Source of the DNA: Actinomycetota bacterium
GTDB lineage: Bacteria > Actinomycetota > Actinomycetes > Nanopelagicales > Nanopelagicaceae
Direction of reading: 5' to 3'
Length of the DNA stretch: 14,229 bases
NCBI GenBank assembly: GCA_009701945.1
Contig: WLJF01000006.1
Location: 1 to 14,229 of the forward strand
Under the pieces are notes generated by a model. It ran no database searches, was not told the DNA's origin, and saw nothing but the letters and a program-made list of their open reading frames with translations. Positions 7,268 through 12,571 of the stretch are shown here, piece after piece; position 1 is the first letter of the stretch, and every line of letters starts with the position of its first letter. The position numbers and the translations under genes are program-made.

Positions 7268-7273
7268 AAGAAT
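7268..7273 (+). promoter_or_regulatory. Possible leaderless -10 element for the FAD-linked dehydrogenase gene
   Basis: AAGAAT shares four of six bases with TATAAT, including the key A2 and T6, and is followed by seven bases before the GTG at 7281 (ten before the ATG at 7284). Only 33 bases separate the gene from tRNA-Glu. A GAG at 7275-7277 could instead act as a weak ribosome site for the ATG, so this call is tentative. Confidence 0.35.
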
Positions 7274-7280
7274 CGAGATA

Positions 7281-8675
7281 GTGATGGCTATTACCAAACG
7301 CGTGGATCTCTCTGATGCGCAGGTAAAGGCTCTCTCTTCTTTGGTCAGCGGTCGCATCTCTCAAAATGAATCAGTTCTAGATAGCCACGGGCGCGATGAA
7401 TCAGCATTTCCTCCCGTTCGACCATCTGCAGTAGTCACTGTTCACTCAACGGATGAAGTCTCCAAAGTCCTTGCTTACTGCAACGGTGAAGGTATTCCCG
7501 TCGTTGCCTTTGGCGTTGGTTCATCCCTTGAGGGCCATGTGTTGCCTCTCTTTGGTGGAATCTCACTTGATTTAAGTGAGATGGATTCGATTATCAAAAT
7601 CTCACCCGATGATTTAACAGTGACGGTGCAAGCAGGCGTTAAGCGCATGGCGCTGAATAAGAAGCTATCAAATGATGGATTGTTCTTCTCAGTAGATCCT
7701 GGCGCTGATGCAACGATCGGTGGAATGACCTCAACGGGAGCTGCTGGAACAACAACGGTGCGCTATGGATCTATGCGTGAGAATGTACTCAAACTCACCG
7801 CAGTATTGGCAGATGGCACAGTTATCCATGCAGGGCGTGAGACTCGCAAACTCTCTGCAGGCTATGACTTAACTCGACTCATTGTTGGCTCTGAAGGCAC
7901 ACTTGCAATCGTCACAGAAATTACCCTTCGTGTCTTTGGTATTCCAGAGAAGATGGCTGCTGCAGTATCGCGCTTTCCTTCCCTTGCAGATGGGGTGCAG
8001 GCAGCTATTGCCATTGTGCGATCTGGTGTTGCTATTGCTCGCTGTGAATTCCTTGACGCGCAATCGATTAAGAACGTTAATGCCCATGATGGGCTCACAC
8101 TGCAAGAAGCCCCCACACTACTCTTTGAATTCCATGGATCTCCTCGCGGAGTAGAAGAAGATGCCAAGGTAGTTCAAGAGATTACATCTGAATTCGGTGG
8201 CACAGACTTTGAATGGACAACGGAAGAAGGCCAGCGCCGTAAGTTGTGGCAAGCCCGTCACAATGCATATTGGGCAGGTATCGCAGCTTTTCCTGGAAAG
8301 CGCGCCATCAGTACCGATGCTGCAGTTCCGCTTTCTAAACTTGCTGATGCAGTTGCAATCGCAGAGAAGATTTTGAAGGAATCACCATTCCCACACTCCA
8401 TCTTGGGACATGTGGCTGATGGTAATTTCCACACCTTTATCGTGACCGATCCAACAAAGCCTGAAGAGCTTGATGCCATTCGTGAACTCACACATAAGAC
8501 AACCTCAGCAATCATTGCGATGGGCGGCACCTGCACAGGTGAGCATGGAATTGGCGCTGGAAAGATTGATTCACTGCTGGAAGAGGCAGGTCAGTCATCA
8601 GTTGCAGTGATGAAATCCATCAAGGCAGCGCTCGACCCCAATGGAATTTTGAACCCAGGAAAAATCTTTCATTAA
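7281..8675 (+). CDS. FAD-linked D-lactate dehydrogenase (cytochrome type) / glycolate-oxidase-like
   Basis: A 464-residue flavoprotein of the VAO/PCMH family. The N-terminal FAD-binding domain (about 45-225) has FGVGSSLEGH, VDPGADATIGGM and LIVGSEGTLAIVTEITLR. The C-terminal FAD-oxidase domain has GHVADGNFH near 375-383 and TCTGEHGIGAGK near 417-428, typical of metal-assisted 2-hydroxy-acid dehydrogenases. The xSLEGH loop and GEHGIG point to the DLD1/LDHD group of D-lactate dehydrogenases, which oxidise D-2-hydroxy acids and pass electrons to a membrane acceptor. GlcD of glycolate oxidase and D-2-hydroxyglutarate dehydrogenase are close alternatives; no glcE or glcF partner is present. There is no signal peptide. 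The start may be GTG 7281 or ATG 7284. The stop TAA abuts the TTA of the convergent glycerate kinase with no gap. Confidence 0.88.
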   Translation: MMAITKRVDLSDAQVKALSSLVSGRISQNESVLDSHGRDESAFPPVRPSAVVTVHSTDEVSKVLAYCNGEGIPVVAFGVGSSLEGHVLPLFGGISLDLSEMDSIIKISPDDLTVTVQAGVKRMALNKKLSNDGLFFSVDPGADATIGGMTSTGAAGTTTVRYGSMRENVLKLTAVLADGTVIHAGRETRKLSAGYDLTRLIVGSEGTLAIVTEITLRVFGIPEKMAAAVSRFPSLADGVQAAIAIVRSGVAIARCEFLDAQSIKNVNAHDGLTLQEAPTLLFEFHGSPRGVEEDAKVVQEITSEFGGTDFEWTTEEGQRRKLWQARHNAYWAGIAAFPGKRAISTDAAVPLSKLADAVAIAEKILKESPFPHSILGHVADGNFHTFIVTDPTKPEELDAIRELTHKTTSAIIAMGGTCTGEHGIGAGKIDSLLEEAGQSSVAVMKSIKAALDPNGILNPGKIFH

Positions 8676-9764
8676 TTAGAGCGAAGCGGCTATTGCTGCA
8701 CCAATCTTTGTCACAAGCGGTGCTGGGTTTGCGATGCACTTTTTGATATCAGGCTCAATAGAGGCCAATGTGTAGATGCCTTTAAATCCAGTTTCTTGAT
8801 GCGCATCCGCATCACCACAGACCAAGAATGTGGGGATAGAAGATTTCATAGCGCGCTGCAAGATTCCCCACGGAGCTTTGCCTTGAGAGCTCTGTGAATC
8901 AAAGCGACCTTCACCGGTGATGATGTAATCGGCGCCAACTATCTGCCTATCGAATTGCACAAGGTCAAGAATCAGATCAATACCGCTCTCTGCTGTGGCA
9001 GATAGGAATGCATAAGCCATAAATCCAAAGCCACCTGCAGCACCAGCACCAGGTGCGGATACGTGTGGACCACCCACAAGGGATGCAAAGTGGGCAAGTG
9101 ATGTCTCAAGGATCTCTACTTCTTCAAGGGATGCACCTTTCTGTGGTGAAAATACTCGCGCAGCACCCTCACTACCTAAAAGTGGATTCTTCACATCACT
9201 TGCCAATACAAAGGTGGTTTGTGTAAGACGTGGATCGAGACCAGAAACATCTATCTTCACACAGTCGATGAGTGCACCACCACCTCGTGCAATCTCATTT
9301 CCTGCAGCGTCAGTGAGCTTTGCACCGAGTGCTTGTAGCGCACCTGCCCCCGCATCTGTTGTTGCACTTCCACCGACTGCCAAAATGATCTTCTTCGCAC
9401 CTTTATTAAGGGCTGCAAGAATGAGTTCTCCTGCACCAAATGAAGATGATTTAAGTGCAGACTTCACACCCCCTGGCAGTTGTGAAAGCCCAGAAGCTTG
9501 TGCCATCTCGATAAAAGCTATGTCATCTTTGAGTGCAATATGCGCCTTCACTAAATTTCCGACAGGTCCTGCAACTTCACATTCATTAGCTTTAAAGCCT
9601 GCGCTAAGAATTGCATCGAGGGATCCTTCGCCACCATCGCCGATAGCAATCTTTATGATTTCACATGTTGGGATAACAGAGTGAATACCGGCTGCAATCC
9701 ACGATGCAATCTCACTGGAAGTTGCACTGCCCTTAAATGAGTCTGGGGCTATGACAATCTTCAT
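8676..9764 (-). CDS. Glycerate kinase, GlxK/GarK family
   Basis: A 362-residue cytoplasmic kinase; E. coli relatives (GarK, GlxK) phosphorylate D-glycerate to 2-phosphoglycerate, feeding lower glycolysis. Family signatures are MKIVIAPDSFKGSATSSEIA at the N-terminus, IGDGGEGSLDA near 41-51, the glycine-rich GGSATTDAGAGALQALGAKL mid-protein, PGAGAAGGFGF, and ITGEGRFDSQSSQGKAPWGI near the C-terminus. The length is normal. The ATG at 9764 has no Shine-Dalgarno sequence; TAAGAT ends six bases upstream, so the mRNA may be leaderless. It diverges from an FAH-family gene across only 37 bases and converges on a D-hydroxy-acid dehydrogenase, a setting consistent with glyoxylate/glycerate-type metabolism. 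The enzymes joining those steps (glyoxylate carboligase, tartronate semialdehyde reductase) are not in the window. Confidence 0.93.
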   Translation of the reverse strand: MKIVIAPDSFKGSATSSEIASWIAAGIHSVIPTCEIIKIAIGDGGEGSLDAILSAGFKANECEVAGPVGNLVKAHIALKDDIAFIEMAQASGLSQLPGGVKSALKSSSFGAGELILAALNKGAKKIILAVGGSATTDAGAGALQALGAKLTDAAGNEIARGGGALIDCVKIDVSGLDPRLTQTTFVLASDVKNPLLGSEGAARVFSPQKGASLEEVEILETSLAHFASLVGGPHVSAPGAGAAGGFGFMAYAFLSATAESGIDLILDLVQFDRQIVGADYIITGEGRFDSQSSQGKAPWGILQRAMKSSIPTFLVCGDADAHQETGFKGIYTLASIEPDIKKCIANPAPLVTKIGAAIAASL

Positions 9765-9770
9765 GTATGC

Positions 9771-9776
9771 ATCTTA
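9771..9776 (-). promoter_or_regulatory. -10 element of a probable leaderless promoter for glycerate kinase
   Basis: Read on the minus strand this is TAAGAT, followed by six bases (gcatac) and the ATG at 9764. It is the same hexamer at the same distance as before the FAH gene at 4737. No ribosome site is present. It lies in the same 37-base gap as the oppositely directed -10 at 9789. Confidence 0.55.
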
Positions 9777-9788
9777 GGAGTGCTGCGC

Positions 9789-9794
9789 TAATCT
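9789..9794 (+). promoter_or_regulatory. -10 element of a probable leaderless promoter for the second FAH gene
   Basis: TAATCT is followed by seven bases (tacgact) and the ATG at 9802, so transcription would begin at the start codon. No Shine-Dalgarno sequence is visible. Any -35 contact for this promoter would fall at about 9765-9771, overlapping the -10 of the divergent glycerate kinase promoter. Confidence 0.5.
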
Positions 9795-9801
9795 TACGAC
9801 T

Positions 9802-10647
9802 ATGAAAATCGCGCGATTTGGTCAGGTTGGTTCAGAACGTCCTGCTGTGATGGTGAGCCAGACTCAAGCAGTCTATGTCGATCACTTGATTAAGGATTGG
9901 AACCGCCCAGAGCTTGAAGCAGGTGCGCTCGATAAGGTGAAGTCAGCAGATCTTTCATCACAGACTCCCTTTGATATTGCAGGACTACGTATTGCAAGTC
10001 CTGTCGCACGACCAACGAAGTTGATCTGCATCGGCCTTAACTACGCCCGTCACGCAGCTGAATCAGGAATGACACCACCACCAGAGCCTGTTGTCTTTAT
10101 GAAAGCCCCTGATTGCCTGACAGGACCCAATGATGCAATCGCAATTCCACCAAATTCAACAGCCACAGATTATGAAGTGGAACTTGCTGTCGTCATTGGA
10201 AAGCGCGCTCTCTACTTAAATTCTGAGTCAGAAGCTCGCAGCCACATCCTTGGATACTCCATCAGCCAAGATGTTTCAGAGCGCCACTGGCAGATTGAAC
10301 GCGCAGGACAATGGGTTAAGGGAAAGTCCTTCCCAACATTTAATCCGATGGGTCCTGCCATTGTTACTGAAGATGAATTTAAGCCAGATGATGTGCGCCT
10401 GTATTGCACAGTCGATGGAGAAAAGCGCCAAGATTCACGAACCAGTGATCTCATCTACGGGATCGATCACATCGTCTGGTACTTAAGCCAATTTATGGAG
10501 CTCTTCCCAGGAGATGTCATCAATACTGGAACACCAGAAGGTGTTGGCATGGGCTTTAAACCAACGAAGTATTTAACTGCAGGTCAAGAAGTTATCACTG
10601 GTATCGAAGGCCTCGGTGAGATGCGATCAATGACGGTAGCTTCTTAA
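9802..10647 (+). CDS. Fumarylacetoacetate hydrolase family protein (second copy, ureidoglycolate-lyase-like)
   Basis: A 281-residue FAH-fold enzyme, distinct from the copy at 4737. Signatures are GLNYARHAAESGM near 76-88, metal ligands in DYEVELAVVIG (E125, E127) and SQDVSER (D157), WVKGKSFPTFNPMGP near 171-185, and GDVINTGTPEGVGMG followed by the extra segment FKPTKYLTAGQEV and IEGLGEMRS. The GVGMGxKP tail and two-proline PPPEP element resemble proteins annotated as ureidoglycolate lyase or 2-hydroxyhepta-2,4-diene-1,7-dioate isomerase, but annotation in this family is unreliable and no substrate can be assigned. The gene shares a 37-base divergent promoter region with glycerate kinase, suggesting related metabolism. 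It ends 14 bases before the stop of the convergent yqhA-like gene, with no visible terminator. Confidence 0.87.
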   Translation: MKIARFGQVGSERPAVMVSQTQAVYVDHLIKDWNRPELEAGALDKVKSADLSSQTPFDIAGLRIASPVARPTKLICIGLNYARHAAESGMTPPPEPVVFMKAPDCLTGPNDAIAIPPNSTATDYEVELAVVIGKRALYLNSESEARSHILGYSISQDVSERHWQIERAGQWVKGKSFPTFNPMGPAIVTEDEFKPDDVRLYCTVDGEKRQDSRTSDLIYGIDHIVWYLSQFMELFPGDVINTGTPEGVGMGFKPTKYLTAGQEVITGIEGLGEMRSMTVAS

Positions 10648-10661
10648 CGTTCAGACCAGAG

Positions 10662-11177
10662 TTATCTTTCAGACTTGTGGCGATCTGCCATCATCTCCAT
10701 CAGTGCAAAGAGAACGCCTGAAATCACAAAAGTCATATGAATTCCAATACGCCATCCTTCACGGTTGGCATCAAAGGTTCCTTCTTGCATAAAGTCCTTG
10801 AGAAGTTCGATCACTGAGATTGCAACAAGTGAGCCAATGAGCTTGATCTTCATGCCACTTGAATCAACATGTCCCATCCAGTGTGGTCGATCTTCTGCGC
10901 CATCTGCAATAGCAATCTTAGAGACGAAGTTTTCATACCCTGCAAAGAGAACCAAGATAATGAGATTGCCAAGTAAGACTGTGTCGAGAAGTTCGAGAAC
11001 TTGCAGAGTTATCTCACTCATTGATGAGGTGGTGATATGGCTCATGATGTGCCAGAAAGAGTGGAAGAAGCGATAGAGGATAGGAATGAGTGCAAGAAGT
11101 AGGCCTATATAGAGAGGTGCCAATAGCCAGCGTCCGGCGAAGATTACTTTCTCTAATAAGTGCTCAAGCTTGACCAT
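10662..11177 (-). CDS. yqhA: YqhA family (UPF0114) integral membrane protein
   Basis: A 171-residue membrane protein closely resembling E. coli YqhA in length and sequence. Shared features include the N-terminal RWLLAPLYIGLLLAL, the central LVLFAGYENFVSK, and VAISVIELLKDFM. Four hydrophobic segments are visible at roughly 14-35, 58-82, 108-128 and 144-165, predicting an inner-membrane protein with little soluble mass. The biochemical role of the family is not established. The start is set by a strong GGAGG five bases before ATG 11177; an upstream in-frame TTG at 11189 would place the ribosome site inside the gene and is rejected. This is the clearest Shine-Dalgarno sequence in the window and contrasts with the leaderless-looking neighbours. 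The small secreted-protein gene lies 33 bases upstream on the same strand, but a separate promoter is likely. Confidence 0.88.
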   Translation of the reverse strand: MVKLEHLLEKVIFAGRWLLAPLYIGLLLALIPILYRFFHSFWHIMSHITTSSMSEITLQVLELLDTVLLGNLIILVLFAGYENFVSKIAIADGAEDRPHWMGHVDSSGMKIKLIGSLVAISVIELLKDFMQEGTFDANREGWRIGIHMTFVISGVLFALMEMMADRHKSER

Positions 11178-11182
11178 GTTTT

Positions 11183-11187
11183 CCTCC
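11183..11187 (-). promoter_or_regulatory. Strong Shine-Dalgarno site of the yqhA-like gene
   Basis: On the minus strand this is GGAGG, followed by AAAAC and the ATG at 11177. Spacing is ideal for initiation and decides this start over the in-frame TTG at 11189. Confidence 0.85.
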
Positions 11188-11203
11188 AAATGTAGTGTCT
11201 AGA

Positions 11204-11209
11204 ATTTTA
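11204..11209 (-). promoter_or_regulatory. Candidate -10 element for the yqhA-like gene
   Basis: TAAAAT on the minus strand, a five-of-six match to TATAAT, sits just after the upstream gene's stop. Transcription would begin near 11197 and give a leader of about 20 bases containing the GGAGG site. No clear -35 box is seen. Confidence 0.45.
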
Positions 11210-11210
11210 C

Positions 11211-11654
11211 TTACTCAAGTACCCAACTATCGGTATTGGATGAGTTGAGCGGGAGCGGTTTCTTATCCACCGTGGTGATTGAAATCCTATTGAGCACGCG
11301 CTTGCCACGAACCTCATCAAGGGGGTTACTTCCTGTCAATACAACTGTGACTGCAGTCGTGGAGAGTTTGCCTGTTGCACAATCTGGCGAGCAATCATTG
11401 ATTGCATAGGTGCCTTCACCGCGCGCACCATCTTCTGACCATGATTCCCATTGCATTTCACCCACTGCAATTCCACCATCGGCGCATGTCTGGAAGAAAA
11501 CGCTGGGTTTGTAATCGATGATGCCACAGGTCAGCGTATAGACATGGTTTGCTCGAGCATTGGAGATAAAGGAGTAGGCCCCGAGTGAGAGGCCAAGAGC
11601 TGTGGCAAGGAGAACAATCCAACCCTTAGATCTGCGAGCCTGCGAGAAATTCAT
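11211..11654 (-). CDS. Small secreted protein with conserved cysteine motif, function unknown
   Basis: A 147-residue protein with an N-terminal export signal: basic ARRSK (6-10), a hydrophobic stretch (12-30) and a probable cleavage after NARA (residue 35). The mature part has four cysteines (43, 57, 88, 92), fitting one or two disulfides outside the membrane. The segment from TCADGG through WESWSEDGARGEGTY to NDCSPDCATGK recalls a family of small secreted actinobacterial proteins with a W..W…GxGxY..NDCxPxCAxG pattern, for which I know no function. No lipobox or membrane anchor is seen after the signal, so it is probably released or held at the wall. It has no Shine-Dalgarno sequence; GATACT ends six bases before the ATG. 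It diverges from the secreted esterase gene across 57 bases. Confidence 0.75.
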   Translation of the reverse strand: MNFSQARRSKGWIVLLATALGLSLGAYSFISNARANHVYTLTCGIIDYKPSVFFQTCADGGIAVGEMQWESWSEDGARGEGTYAINDCSPDCATGKLSTTAVTVVLTGSNPLDEVRGKRVLNRISITTVDKKPLPLNSSNTDSWVLE

Positions 11655-11660
11655 TTACGC

Positions 11661-11666
11661 AGTATC
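11661..11666 (-). promoter_or_regulatory. Possible leaderless -10 element for the small secreted protein
   Basis: GATACT on the minus strand shares four bases with TATAAT and is followed by six bases (gcgtaa) and the ATG at 11654. No ribosome site is present. The spacing matches the other candidate leaderless starts. Confidence 0.42.
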
Positions 11667-11699
11667 GCAGTCCAGTATGACAAAACCTCAGACACAGGC

Positions 11700-11705
11700 G
11701 AAGAT
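11700..11705 (+). promoter_or_regulatory. Possible leaderless -10 element for the secreted esterase gene
   Basis: GAAGAT differs from the TAAGAT seen twice elsewhere only at the first base and is followed by six bases (gaactc) and the ATG at 11712. The match to the general consensus is weak (three of six). An alternative reading of the AAG or GAAG as a poor ribosome site is possible. Confidence 0.32.
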
Positions 11706-11711
11706 GAACTC

Positions 11712-12551
11712 ATGAAGTTGCGCCTACTCTCCGTTTTTGCGCTAACTCTCACTTTCCTCACACCCGCTACGGCCAGTAGTAGCTACACCGTTGGCGGAGA
11801 TCGCCCCGTCACCGTCCATCTTCCTGACGCTCTTGCAAATCCAGCACCACTACTCATTCTCCTGCACTCAGCATCAACATCAGGTGCTCACCAAGAGAAT
11901 TACATGAGACTTGCACCCATTGCTAAGAAGAACGGTCTTATCTATATCGCACCCGATGGCACCTCAAATCTTGAAGGTAAAAGATTCTGGAACGCCTCAA
12001 AATCATGTTGCAATAGATATAGCCAAGAAGTCGATGATCTCGCCTATCTCAACTCACTCATCGATGAGATCAGCTCGATAACCCCCGTGGATCCAAAACG
12101 TATCTATTTCATCGGCCATAGCAATGGTGCATTTATGTCATACACCTTTGCATGTAAGACGCAGAGAGTTGCAGCAATTGTCGCGATTGCAGGTGCGATG
12201 GATCAGAGCCCAGAGTGTTCGCAGGCAACACCTGTCTCACTCCTTAACATCCATGGCACCGCAGATAAGGTAATTAAGCTCAATGGGGGAGTGTTGAATA
12301 ACCACCCCTATACAAGCGCTGCCACCACCATAAAGACCATCGCTGCCGTCAATCAATGCAGTAATCCCACAACAGCAAAGAAGGATTTCGAACCCACCAT
12401 CAAGGGCACGGAGACAACAGTCATCAACTACACCTGCGATACACATACCCATCTACAGTTCTGGAAGATCAAAGATGGCTCACATAGCCCCAAGCTACCG
12501 AATGACTTTGCACAACTTGTGATCTCTTTCCTCTTGAAGCAAAGTAAGTAG
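11712..12551 (+). CDS. Secreted LpqC/PHB-depolymerase-like esterase (alpha/beta hydrolase)
   Basis: A 279-residue protein with a signal peptide (about 1-21, cleavage after ATA before SSSY), so it acts outside the membrane; no lipobox cysteine is present, unlike mycobacterial LpqC. The fold is a CE1/polyhydroxybutyrate-depolymerase-type alpha/beta hydrolase. The nucleophile elbow GHSNG has S137; the likely acid is D185 in HGTADKV and the base H258 in DGSHSPK. FWNASKSCCNRYSQEVDDLAYL is the conserved substrate-side segment with a vicinal cysteine pair typical of this group. The substrate could be a polyester, feruloyl ester or other acylated polymer; nothing here decides. The oxyanion region reads LLHSAS where HG is usual. 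The gene stands alone on + and stops 20 bases before the decarboxylase start. Confidence 0.86.
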   Translation: MKLRLLSVFALTLTFLTPATASSSYTVGGDRPVTVHLPDALANPAPLLILLHSASTSGAHQENYMRLAPIAKKNGLIYIAPDGTSNLEGKRFWNASKSCCNRYSQEVDDLAYLNSLIDEISSITPVDPKRIYFIGHSNGAFMSYTFACKTQRVAAIVAIAGAMDQSPECSQATPVSLLNIHGTADKVIKLNGGVLNNHPYTSAATTIKTIAAVNQCSNPTTAKKDFEPTIKGTETTVINYTCDTHTHLQFWKIKDGSHSPKLPNDFAQLVISFLLKQSK

Positions 12552-12559
12552 AGATAGGG

Positions 12560-12565
12560 CAGAAT
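12560..12565 (+). promoter_or_regulatory. Possible leaderless -10 element for the PLP decarboxylase gene
   Basis: CAGAAT matches TATAAT at four positions including A2 and T6 and is followed by six bases (cacacc) and the GTG at 12572. No Shine-Dalgarno sequence is present in the 20-base gap. Read-through from the esterase gene is also possible. Confidence 0.35.
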
Positions 12566-12571
12566 CACACC

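Noticed and set aside
9214..9684. 156-codon open frame on + opposite glycerate kinase
   Set aside because: It lies wholly inside the well-supported kinase gene, is rich in A/P/S from antisense codon bias, and has no recognisable domain or start signal.
10765..11076. 103-codon open frame on + opposite the yqhA-like gene
   Set aside because: The minus-strand gene has clear homology to YqhA and a GGAGG start; the plus-strand frame has neither.
11178..11189. N-terminal extension of the yqhA-like protein from a TTG at 11189
   Set aside because: It would place the strong GGAGG inside the coding region; ATG 11177 is perfectly spaced from that site and matches the YqhA N-terminus.
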